A DNA stretch of 64,000 nucleotides from Adineta steineri (Eukaryota; Rotifera; Eurotatoria; Adinetida; Adinetidae): positions 248,706-312,705 of the forward strand of contig CAJNOI010000050.1 in assembly GCA_905250115.1 (NCBI GenBank), written 5' to 3'. Below, in pieces: positions 34,256 through 43,708 of this stretch (the first letter of the stretch is position 1; each line of letters starts with the position of its first letter). The notes beneath the pieces were generated by a model that was not told the DNA's origin, ran no database searches, and worked only from the letters and a program-made list of their open reading frames with translations. Made by a program: the position numbers and the translations under genes.

Positions 34256-36086
34256 TTATTTTCCAGTTTGTTTTTCTTTTGTATCAATTTGATCAATATA
34301 ATCTTGATCGAAATAAACAATTGTTACTGTAATATCATCACGAATTGAGCGTGGATTAGGAAATGTTAATACATCCGATAAGAGTTTACTATCAAATTGT
34401 CCTTTAGATGTAAACGCAAGTGCATGACGAATTAAATCAGTTGCAGAATTTTGATCTATTGGTTGATTTTTGATTGCCTGTTGTCGTGCAGTTAATAATT
34501 CACTTATTTCTTTTAATTTTAATGATGATTTCTTCGTTCCAGTTTTATTTAATATAAAACGATCAAAACTTTGTATACCTTTCTGATGATTAAATATAAG
34601 TTCAACAACTTTTTCTGGTGATAATAAATCCCAAAGGCCGTCAGTTGCTAAAACAAGAAATTTATCTTTTTTAGTTAATTTATGTTTGGTAATTTCAGGT
34701 CGTGCAGTTAAATAAGGCGGTGTAAAATAAAATTGTGGTATAGCATCTCCTTTTTTATAATAAGGTTGTAAATATTCTCGAAGAGAATTTATTGGCCACT
34801 TTAAACGTATATCACCAAATGCACGAAATGGCATTAATAAACCAAGTAAACGATCACTACGAATTACTGAATGTGATTCATTTGATGGATGTTCAGATAA
34901 AATACGTTTAACTTCATTTTCATTACGTACATTATGATCAATCGAAAGCGATACAACAGATGGATTACCATTATCATCAATTGTACCTAATAGGATAGAA
35001 AATAGAATTAAATATTTTGCATATATTAAAATAAAACTTTACCAAGAATTGCTCGTGCATCACCACAATTAGCGATATAAAGATCAGCATCTTTAACTAA
35101 TGCAACACATGCACATGAACCAGCAGTACTTATATGTAATAAATCTTCATTCATTTCTTCTGCCGCATTTGGTATTGCTTCAGTACATATATCTCGATCT
35201 AATTTAATGAATGCACTTTCTAATGCACTCATTATATCCGTATTATCATTATCGAATGATGTATAGACTTCTTCAATATGTTTTAATAAATTATTTTGAT
35301 GAACTTCTTTTGTTTTTGAATTGCGTGCATCTTTATATGCATTATAATATGAACGTAGAAGTAATGATGAAATATTGCGTGAATTTTGACTAGAATTTTT
35401 ATTGCTATTTGTCATAGTTTTACCTTTGCGTAGTATAGGTTCTAATTCATCCGGTGAATGTAATGAAACAGCAATATATTCGAAAAGAGATTGCCCAACA
35501 GCATCCGAACACCAAGGACCACCATGACCATCAAAAACACCGAAAAGATACATGTACGAATCAATAGAACGTATACGAGCTTGAGCTTGTCGATCCTCTA
35601 AGAAAATGCATGATAATTACGTATATAAAAGAAAAACTAATGAAATATTTTATCACTGGGATAATGTCGAGAAAATGATGCTTTGCATTTGACATGTTCT
35701 CTATCAAATGCATTATTCTTCTATAATCAGTTTAAGACCCACACTGATAATTTTCACATTCAAATGAAAATATCGTTAAATTTCTCATGAGAAATTTGTC
35801 ATATCGACATACCCGGCGGATTATTAGCGCCAAGATAATTCACTTCATAATATTTTACAGGACAATTTGCTTCGAGATCAATACTAGCTTCATGTGTTCG
35901 CAAAATCTTTGTTGCCTCATATGATGAAAGTCGTTGTTCTTCATATACGGGTTCATCTGGTGGTTCTTCGATTGAATCACTATGATAATATGCAAATGAG
36001 CCTCTTTGTTTCTTACATAATGATAATAAATAAGATGATTGTGTCGAACAGAGAGATATATTATTTAATAGAATACGACGAATCAT
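34256..36086 (-). CDS. PDP1: Mitochondrial pyruvate dehydrogenase phosphatase (PP2C family)
   Basis: Exons 35813-36086, 35043-35597 and 34256-34986 give 519 aa. The start MIRRILLNNISLCSTQSSYL is Arg/Ser-rich and fits a mitochondrial presequence. The PP2C metal motifs are GVFDGHGGPWCSDAVGQSLF, NCGDARAILG and LVLATDGLWDLLSPEKVV; LLGLLMPFRAFGDIRLKW and FTPPYLTARPEITKHKL are specific to PDP. The catalytic subunit dephosphorylates and reactivates the pyruvate dehydrogenase complex in the matrix. The second metal-site Asp is present (IRDDITV). Length matches animal PDPs. An acceptor-like TTTCTTAAAG ends five bases before the ATG. Confidence 0.88.
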
Positions 36087-36198
36087 TTCATCTTTAAGAA
36101 AAAAGAAACAAAAGAACATAACACAAAACATTTTCTTTTTTCCAAAACACGACAATAACAACAATGAAAGAAAAAAAAAAAGAGAGAAGATAGAAGTT

Positions 36199-36966
36199 TT
36201 ATTTGTAAAAAACTTTTTTATATATATCCATCATCAATTTAACTTTTTCTCTATCTGTAACTTGAATTGAATTATCTTCATCATCATTAGCTTGTCCATT
36301 TAAAGAAATTCTCTTTTGAAAATTTTTATAAATCATTTTTGATGGTTTACGTATACGTGCTGATGAATGAAATTCTTTTGCACCTGTTTCACGTAAAACT
36401 GATTCAAGATTAGTTACATTTATACCACAACCAGGCAAGATAATAATACGATTATCGGCATAATTAATCATTTGACGTATAGATTTTCTTCCATAATATG
36501 CAGTTGTTTCTTGTCCACTAGTTAAAATACGATGAAAACCAAGTTCAATTAATTGATCAATACTTTTTTGCCATTTAGCAAGAAAATCAAATGCACGATG
36601 AAATGTTAATGAATAATCTTTTGGAATTTGTTCAATTAAACTTTTTAAATTTTCAATATCAATTGTACCATCAGGATTAAGTAAACCTAATACAAAACCA
36701 TCGATACGTTGATTTGATTGTATAAATGAACGAATTTCTTCTTTCATAACATTTATTTCATTATTATCATAAACAAAATCTCCTGAACGACAACGAATCA
36801 TAACAAATATAATTAATTCTGATGGTAAATGTCGACGAATTAATGTTAATAAACCAAGTGATGGTGTTAAACCACCTTGATCAAGTGAACTACATAATTC
36901 AATACGTTGAGCACCACCCTGAACAGCAGCTAAAGCTGATTCAAAGCTATCAACACAAACTTCCAT
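36199..36966 (-). CDS. CUTC: Copper homeostasis protein CutC homologue
   Basis: Single exon, 255 aa, the usual CutC length. Family segments run in order: MEVCVDSFESALAAVQGGAQ, RIELCSSLDQGGLTPS, IFVMIRCRSGDFVYDNNEI, DGFVLGLLNPDGTID, LTFHRAFD, RILTSGQE, IIILPGCGINVTNLE and GAKEFHSSAR. CutC is a TIM-barrel cytosolic protein linked to copper handling, although its biochemical activity is debated. The internal segment RKPSKMIYKNF corresponds to the variable loop. No introns, unlike vertebrate CUTC; that could reflect intron loss or bacterial origin. Confidence 0.88.
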   Translation of the reverse strand: MEVCVDSFESALAAVQGGAQRIELCSSLDQGGLTPSLGLLTLIRRHLPSELIIFVMIRCRSGDFVYDNNEINVMKEEIRSFIQSNQRIDGFVLGLLNPDGTIDIENLKSLIEQIPKDYSLTFHRAFDFLAKWQKSIDQLIELGFHRILTSGQETTAYYGRKSIRQMINYADNRIIILPGCGINVTNLESVLRETGAKEFHSSARIRKPSKMIYKNFQKRISLNGQANDDEDNSIQVTDREKVKLMMDIYKKVFYK

Positions 36967-37099
36967 GAAAATGAAAAAAATGTTTTTTGGAATATAATAA
37001 ACACAAATAAAAAAAAGAAAGGAAACAGAAGAACGTTAGAGAGACAAACAAAACGATAAAAAAATGAATAGAAAAAGATGTGTGTGCTTTTTTTATTTC

Positions 37100-37399
37100 T
37101 CAAAGAAATAGTTTTTTACCACGATGATTAAATGTCATAAATGATGGACGATTTCCAATTGTATCCCAAGTTTTATTTTGCCATTCAGCTGTTATAAGTA
37201 TTGGTTTGAATTTACCAAATAATTGTACTGTACCAATACAACAAGCAAGAAATGCAATTAATGTTTGAACAATAATATCAGCTGGTAAACGTTCAAATTG
37301 TTGTTCAGTTAGACGAACGTATACACGATGTTGTGCAGCTGAATAACCGGCGTGTGCAAGAGCAAATAAACCGATGATTAAAAGAAGTTTTTGGCCCAT
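37100..37399 (-). CDS. MMGT1: ER membrane protein complex subunit 5 (MMGT family)
   Basis: 99 aa from the ATG of [20 protein letters not shown]; the longer open frame upstream is Lys/Arg-rich leader and was not used. The match to EMC5/MMGT is clear: [56 protein letters not shown]. Two membrane helices (~5-22 and ~45-65). EMC5 is a core subunit of the EMC, which inserts tail-anchored and multipass proteins into the ER; a magnesium-transport role was also proposed. The protein ends soon after the NHRG motif and so lacks the ~25-residue C-terminal tail of the vertebrate protein. Confidence 0.85.
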   Translation of the reverse strand: MGQKLLLIIGLFALAHAGYSAAQHRVYVRLTEQQFERLPADIIVQTLIAFLACCIGTVQLFGKFKPILITAEWQNKTWDTIGNRPSFMTFNHRGKKLFL

Positions 37400-37598
37400 C
37401 AAATGTTCGTTGAATTTTATAAATGATATAAATAAGAATGATTCTTTTTTTTTTCTTTTTCTTCTACACTTAGGAGGCGAAAAAACTTGTTTTTTCATTG
37501 GTTAATATAAGAACGAATTGATTTATTCCATAGTTTAAGAAAGCAGCAAGCGCATCTTTTACATTTATTTGATTTTTCGTAAGAATAAAAAATTCACA

Positions 37599-38013
37599 AT
37601 GCAAAGAAGAGTAAAATATCATAAATATTTTTGAAAAATGAAATTTAAATAAGAATTTTTTTTCAATTCAAGGTAAATGATGTATCAATACTTGAACAAT
37701 TACAATCTGTTGATGATTATTTTCCTTTATTTCTCGAACAAACTCTTCAACTTTACGCATTAAGAATGAAAGATAATGAAGATCAAGTTGATACTATTGT
37801 AAGTTTTCAATTTAGATATGAAACACGCTAGATTAACTGAGTTTTATTTAGACTGATCGTTTATCCGATCGTGATATTCTTGTTGATTCAGTACATATCT
37901 TTCAAAATTGTAATATAGCATTACTTGGTGGTAATAATGACGAATGTGTAGCTGTATCACATATATATCCATATGGTCCAGGTATGTTTATTTTTGATTT
38001 GTTAAAAGAATAA
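37599..38013 (+). CDS. Small unassigned protein
   Basis: Exons 37599-37610 (ATG plus three codons), 37673-37798 and 37852-38013 give 99 aa. The reading is MQRR then VNDVSILEQLQSVDDYFPLF, then TDRLSDRDILVDSVHIFQNC, ending GPGMFIFDLLKE. Composition is normal for a soluble protein; I do not recognise the family. The 3' end overlaps the last codons of the convergent gene at 37988 by 26 nt. A donor-like GTATGT occurs at GPG, so the true C-terminus may be spliced further downstream and the model may be a truncated form. Confidence 0.45.
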
Positions 38014-39028
38014 TTGCAATTGTAAGAAAAATAAAAACATAGATAATATTTAAGAGAATTTCTACACCCGGTATAGATAAATTCGATAAAGTATTTTCAA
38101 TTAAACGTAATATACTTAGAATGAGAATAGTTATTATACTTATTTGTTTTAAATATTTTTCATCGGAAAATTTTTCTTGAGCATAAAAACGTACATTTGT
38201 ATTATTTAAAAATTCAATTGAACGTATAGTAAATAAACGATTGTTAAGTTGTAGTGAATTATTTGTATTGATAAATTGAATAGGAGAATTCAATTGTGTT
38301 TGTTCTGTAAGCCAATGACGTTCTAATTCAGTATTTTTATATTCACATGTTATTGCAAGATCAGTATTTAGTGAAGATTTTTCATCAGATATTTGATTAT
38401 TCATTAATGAAGATTGTTTTAATTCTTCAATTCGTTGTGCAATACTTGATTTAATATGCTCGGGACGACGAACTTTTGTTAATGCAAGTACATCAGGTGT
38501 TAAGGGTGTTCGACGTCGATTACGTAAATTTGATTTCGTAATAGGATTTGAATAAGTTTTAGATTTTGCTACTTGTATAATTGGTGGAGGTTCAGTGATT
38601 TGACTTGGTCGAATCAACATAGATTGTGATAAATCAGTACCTAATAGATTGTCGAAGTTAGTTTTAGTAATATTAATGTTTTTTTCACCTGATGGTGTTA
38701 TGGAAGTTGTATGATTTTTGATTTCTTTAGAGAAATCAGTTGATTTTAATGTTTCAGATGAAAGTTTTTCATTGAAAGTTATTGGTAATGGTGGTGCTTG
38801 TGGTATTTCTTGATGGTGATTAAATGTTGTTAGCATTGCTTTTGGTGATGATTCTCTTAATGCTGACATATTTAAATTTAACGTTTTGTGATGGCTTTGT
38901 TGTGATAGGAAAAAATCATTTGATGATTGAGAAGACAAATGTCGAATGAATTGCCGTTTAATACATCGACCGAAATGAATCGATTTTTTTTTGACTGAAT
39001 AATTTCGATGATGCCCAATATAGGGCAT
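37988..39028 (-). CDS. Unassigned protein with C-terminal membrane hairpin
   Basis: Single exon, 346 aa. The first ~290 residues are hydrophilic, basic and probably disordered (for example NPITKSNLRNRRRTPLTPDV and IAQRIEELKQSS). Residues ~290-343 hold two closely spaced hydrophobic segments (ISIITILILSILRL and VEILLNIIYVFIFLTIAIIL). There is no signal peptide, so it is likely a cytosol-facing protein of the ER or another organelle. It is the first of three same-strand neighbours with C-terminal membrane segments. I do not recognise the family. Confidence 0.55.
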   Translation of the reverse strand: MPYIGHHRNYSVKKKSIHFGRCIKRQFIRHLSSQSSNDFFLSQQSHHKTLNLNMSALRESSPKAMLTTFNHHQEIPQAPPLPITFNEKLSSETLKSTDFSKEIKNHTTSITPSGEKNINITKTNFDNLLGTDLSQSMLIRPSQITEPPPIIQVAKSKTYSNPITKSNLRNRRRTPLTPDVLALTKVRRPEHIKSSIAQRIEELKQSSLMNNQISDEKSSLNTDLAITCEYKNTELERHWLTEQTQLNSPIQFINTNNSLQLNNRLFTIRSIEFLNNTNVRFYAQEKFSDEKYLKQISIITILILSILRLIENTLSNLSIPGVEILLNIIYVFIFLTIAIILLTNQK

Positions 39029-39120
39029 TTAAAACATGAAACAAAAAAGAAAAGAGAATTTTTCGTAATAATTTTATTTACATGACAACAAAGAAAATAA
39101 ATTTATTTTTCGATATAAAA

Positions 39121-39910
39121 TCAAAAGACAAGAATTATAAGAACAATCACACATAAAAGAGTCGTTGTACCGATACTGAAAATTGTGAATGTTCTAAGCG
39201 AAAGTTGTGGCCATCGTTGTTGAATATAATTATGTGAATTGAATAAAATATTTGATTTATCATAATGATCAATTGAATTTTCTTGTCTATAAAATGTATT
39301 TGTAAAAGGAATTTGATATGTATTCATTGAATGAATTGAATCACCGGAGATAATTGAAGTTGATCGTTGTTGATATTTAGGATCAGATTGATAAGATGAA
39401 CTAGATTTTGTTATCCAACCATTACCTAAATCGATTTCATATTCACATTCATCATTAGGTAATCGTTGTTGTTGTAATGAAACATCGCTTATGATTAGAT
39501 CTTGCTCTAAAATTTAATACATAAAAGTTTCCTATTCATATAAATCTTGCACCTTAACACTCATCTTTTTTTCAGAGTCATAACCTCTATAATTACTTTT
39601 TCGATCTTCGTCATCTGTTTTGAATGCTTCATTGGATGTATCCGTAATTCGCATATCTCTTTCGAAAGAAAGTTCATTTGAACATGAGGATATTGGTGAA
39701 ATATCTATCACATCAAATATCTTTCCTTCAACTTAATAAAAAAAATGAAATACCTGTTTGATTTTTAAATACATGCGGTATCTGTTGATTTTCATATGAA
39801 AATAATTCATTATGTGTATCATCACCATGTGCTTGATCTTTCTTTGTTTTTAATGGTTGAATTTTTTCATAAATTTCATTATTATTATTCGATAAATTTG
39901 TTGTAGACAT
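39121..39910 (-). CDS. Unassigned tail-anchored protein
   Basis: Exons 39754-39910, 39561-39704 and 39121-39506 give 228 aa. The 39561 donor (GTGTTA) is non-consensus and is the weakest point. The body is hydrophilic and acidic with a central SNELSFERDMRITDTSNEAF region. The last ~22 residues (FTIFSIGTTTLLCVIVLIIL) are a single hydrophobic segment right at the C-terminus, as in tail-anchored proteins inserted by GET or EMC. It lies 92 nt downstream-to-upstream from the gene at 37988 and 87 nt from the gene at 39998. Confidence 0.5.
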
Positions 39911-39997
39911 ATTAAATAAGAAGAAAAATAAGTAGATCTATCATTTGAGAGAATGATGTCTTTTTTCTTTATATAATTTAATAGATAAGGCGCTTGA

Positions 39998-40582
39998 TTA
40001 TTTAAAAAATAGAAAAACAGTAACAAAACCGATAGCAGCTGATAATGTAACAAGAGTGATCGCTAAAAGTATTTTACGATATTTCATAAAATAATAACTA
40101 TTGTCTTTAATAGGTTGTAAAAATGATTGATTGGATAATTCTATTCGTGCATCAGTTCGATTATTTGTTAATTTAGGAATGGATTGTACAGGAAGATAAT
40201 CCTGTTGTTTTGTTGGAGATTTTTCTTTATATAATTCGAGAGGAACACGATTTCGAATAGCATTATCAAAAATATGTTCAAGTTCAGTAAAATCAATATG
40301 TTTTCGTTCATTTGATAATGACGGAAACATTTTCTCATCACCACCACCACCATCATTAAATCGTTTTCGATTTATACGTCTATGTTTTAATTGTACTGTT
40401 TGAGAAAGACTATTATTTGTTAGTGAATGGTAGATTTTTGAACGTCGTATGAATAGACGACCATATCGTTTTTTATCTTTCTAAATAAAAGTTATATTCG
40501 ATCCTTCTATTGAATCAAAACTTACATAAGATTTTCTTGTTCGAAATAATCCATTATTATTGTGCGATTGCACTTCATTCAT
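39998..40582 (-). CDS. Unassigned basic tail-anchored protein
   Basis: Exons 40526-40582 and 39998-40480 give 179 aa. The N-terminus is strongly basic (KDKKRYGRLFIRRSK; KHRRINRKRF) with a poly-Gly patch. The C-terminus YRKILLAITLVTLSAAIGFV ending FLFFK is a single membrane anchor. Topology suggests a basic cytosolic or nucleoplasmic domain on an ER or nuclear membrane. The upstream promoter falls at the edge of the assembly gap, so an additional 5' exon cannot be excluded. Confidence 0.5.
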
Positions 40583-40593
40583 ATGAGACAAAC

Positions 40594-40693
40594 NNNNNNN
40601 NNNNNNNNNNNNNNNNNNNNNNNNNNNNNNNNNNNNNNNNNNNNNNNNNNNNNNNNNNNNNNNNNNNNNNNNNNNNNNNNNNNNNNNNNNNNN
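40594..40693. other. Assembly gap of exactly 100 N
   Basis: The round 100-N length indicates a scaffold gap of unknown real size. It separates the tail-anchored gene (-) from the CoREST fragment (+). Confidence 0.95.
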
Positions 40694-40903
40694 GATGCTG
40701 TTGCACGTATTGTTGGTTCAACAAAAACAGTTGCTGATGTTGAAACATTTTTTTTGGAATGTCGTGAACGTTATCAACTTGATATGGTTATTGAAATAAA
40801 TTCGAAACCAATTACAAATGCTCAACGAAAACAAACATCAACATCCAATAATGATCTCAATTCTAATCGATCAAATACTAATGATATTGTTCTTGTTAGT
40901 TGA
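40694..40903 (+). CDS. RCOR: CoREST (RCOR) C-terminal fragment
   Basis: Partial; the 5' part is lost in the gap. The first 35 residues, AVARIVGSTKTVADVETFFL followed by RERYQLDMVIE, match the second SANT domain of REST corepressors (AI..VIGNKTV.QVKNFF..YRRRFN). In CoREST this domain binds nucleosomal DNA and supports LSD1 demethylation. The remaining ~30 residues are Asn/Ser/Thr-rich and end in a stop. The motif is short, so a different SANT/Myb protein remains possible. Confidence 0.6.
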   Translation, partial: DAVARIVGSTKTVADVETFFLECRERYQLDMVIEINSKPITNAQRKQTSTSNNDLNSNRSNTNDIVLVS

Positions 40904-41040
40904 CTGTTTAGATTTTCTTTTTCTTTTTCTTATTATTAATGTAAAAATGATAAATATTTTTTTTTTTTGTTAACTATAGTTATTTGAAAGATATTAAAAC
41001 AAATAGAATCTTATTTTTCATTTCAGATTGAACAAATAGA

Positions 41041-42226
41041 ATGGAAGATATTATTATTTCACTGGAACCAGCATTTCATCGTGTTGAACGTTTTATTTTA
41101 TGGAAAAATCGTTATGCAAGTTTACTTGCATTTCTTATTGGTCATTGTATTTTCTATGGTATAGCACGAGCTGGTCTACGTCCATTTTGTGCTATAACTC
41201 TTGTTATATTAATATTTCATATACTTGATAGTTTAAAACAAAAACGATCACATCTAGCAGATGATGATAAAAATTTATGTGAATTAACTCAACTTGTTAT
41301 ACGTTCATATCGTCATGCATGTCAAACACATGAAAAATTAAATACATTGAAAACAGAAAATCGTGTTAAATATTCAATTATTATTATTGTTATTTGTCTT
41401 GCACTTGCATTTATTGGCGTTAAAATAAATGGTTTTTATGTATCGTATATAACTATGTTAATACTTTTTACATTACCAGCTGTTGTTTATCATAAATTAA
41501 TACCTAAATTACTTCGACGTTTAGCACCTGTACTTGAACAACTTGATCAATCGATGTAAATTTTAGAAAAAAAATGTTATCGATATATATACTATTTTTC
41601 TTTTATATAGGGAATATAAACGACGTTCATTAATTGATCGAAAAGATCTATTAGTTAAAATCGATCGATCTGGATTGAATAATGATGACGATGATGATGA
41701 TGTTCGACGATTAAAACAACAACGTGACATATTACAACAAGAATTATTACCAACTAAACAACGTCAACCATTAAGTTTAACTGATGATGATGAAGTAGAA
41801 GATGAACAAAAATTAATTGATACAAATGATCAAAGTCAAACAATATTAAATTTTCGACAACGATATCAAAATGAAGCTGTTGTACCAAAACAAAAAACAA
41901 CTATGGGTGAATCAAGTTTTGATATGCTTAGTGATTCATCATCATCATCAGTTGTTGATGATGAAACAACTCGTATAAGTGAATTATATGCGAATGTTGG
42001 CGATCGAATTGATGGTAAACATCGTATTAAAGTTAAAAATGATGAATTAAAAATTAAAGGACGTTCAAGTAAACAACGACCAAAATTAATGGATGCACAA
42101 TATTTTCAATCGAATAATGATACATCATCACCACCAACATTAATTAATACATCAATGATTAATTCAAATAATGAACCAGATTTAACAAGCTTTGATTTTC
42201 TTAATGATTATGATGAAAAAGCATAA
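41041..42226 (+). CDS. RETREG: Reticulon-like ER-phagy receptor (RETREG/FAM134 family)
   Basis: Exons 41041-41555 and 41611-42226 give 376 aa. The N-terminal reticulon homology domain has two hydrophobic hairpins (YASLLAFLIGHCIFYGIARA/LRPFCAITLVILIFHILDSL and IIIIVICLALAFIGVKI/YITMLILFTLPAVVYH). These wedge into and curve ER membrane. The long C-terminal region is acidic and disordered and ends SFDFLNDYDEKA, where FDFL preceded by an acidic context fits an LC3-interacting region, as in the DDFELLD motif of FAM134 proteins. It would act in selective autophagy of ER. An acceptor-like TCATTTCAG lies 14 bases before the ATG. Confidence 0.8.
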
Positions 42227-43708
42227 TCGAATGTATTTATATGTGTGTGTATGTTCTTTTTTTTAATTCAGAGCAATACTATTTCTTTTCTTTTATCTAT
42301 GGTGATTGCACTTTATTAATTATGTAAAGAGTGTTTAAATACGACGTTTTCTTTATCTTTACTATTTTATATCCCTTTCGATTGTGTATATAGAGAACGA
42401 TGAACTTTATCGAGATGATGTATCTTATATCATGTTTTTATGTGCCTATTCTTTTTTTTTTTTCTTTTATACACTGTCATCCGTTTATTTCACGTGTGCG
42501 TTTGTTGTTCGTTTCAGTGAACAGTTTGTGTTTTGAAAAATAAAAAAAGGCAAAACAAAAATAAATCAAATGAATTTTATTATTGAATCTGTTCGATTTT
42601 CTTTATTTTTAAATGAATATTTTTGTTAAAAATGATCCTGAATATTATTGAGGTGAAGTCAAGAACAATATCCATCTGACAATTTTCGAAGAATTGTAAA
42701 ATCATATACAGTTTATCATTTTTATTCTTTTTAAAGAAAATCTTATTAATATTTTTTTCAGTTTCGATTGAGATGAATAGAAATGTCAATGCAATTGAAC
42801 CTGAATTGGGTATATTAAAAACTCAACATGATAACTTAGAAAAATATTGTGAGCAAATATCAGGACGAAAATTGATAATGTATTCAAAGTGGAATTAAGT
42901 CGTTTTTTACAAAATGATATGATATGTAGTGAATATCTACTTATTTAGTTTTAATTTTTTTTATTTTGTTTAAGTTAATATCAGTTGAAGAAGGGTTAGG
43001 GTGGGTGCGAGTATGGATAACGATAACGAATAAAATAGAGACAACCACACTTTTTCATGGTAATGAACATGTGGAAAATCGATTATGCAATATTTCATTA
43101 ATGAAACCATGATATTCGAGTATTTTGTGAAAAACAAAATGTTCTCCTCTTTTTTCTGTTTCTGCCAGAATTTAACTCTTTCCCTTTCTAAAATAATCGG
43201 GAACTTATGAACATTTCAGATTTAAATCAGACTGAAAACATTACAAATTATTCGATTTTTATTCTTCTTCTTTTATATAATTATTTTATCAGCGAATATT
43301 AAACTTTGTCACCAACGTTCATCATAGTGTTGCTTATACCAAAACTAGTTACAGACAACGTTCTATTACAGTAAAATAAAATATCAATGAAATTCTACAA
43401 CATAATCAATATGTGGATGTAGACATTTTATAGTTATTCTTCACCAATACCCGTCCTCGAGTCTGTCCCCTGCGTAGATGAGGTTCGCGCTAGCTATAGT
43501 TCCACGACACTAGTTCTAAGTCGCGCGCCTGTCGAGTAACTTACTATAGTTTTCTTATTTACGAACATATTTATGTGAAATTTCTAGCTAATCGAATATG
43601 TTAAATAAAGCGAGACATAAAAAAAGTTTATAAGAAATATTAGTAATAGCAAACGTATAATATAGAAAAATAATAAACAAAAGAAACGTTTAAAGTTAGA
43701 GAGACAAA
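42227..43708. other. Intergenic between RETREG and the FG-GAP gene
   Basis: Contains a 41-codon open frame at 42773-42898 (MNRNVNAIEPELGILKTQHD...) preceded by an acceptor-like TTTTTTCAG, perhaps an exon remnant. A weak GGGTGGGTG/ACCACAC pair lies at 42997-43056. A GC-rich patch lies at about 43445-43540. Confidence 0.35.

Noticed and set aside
39732..39753. 22-nt intron ending at TTATTAAG in the tail-anchored gene
   Set aside because: Too short to splice; the later acceptor GTGATAG gives a 49-nt intron and keeps the frame.
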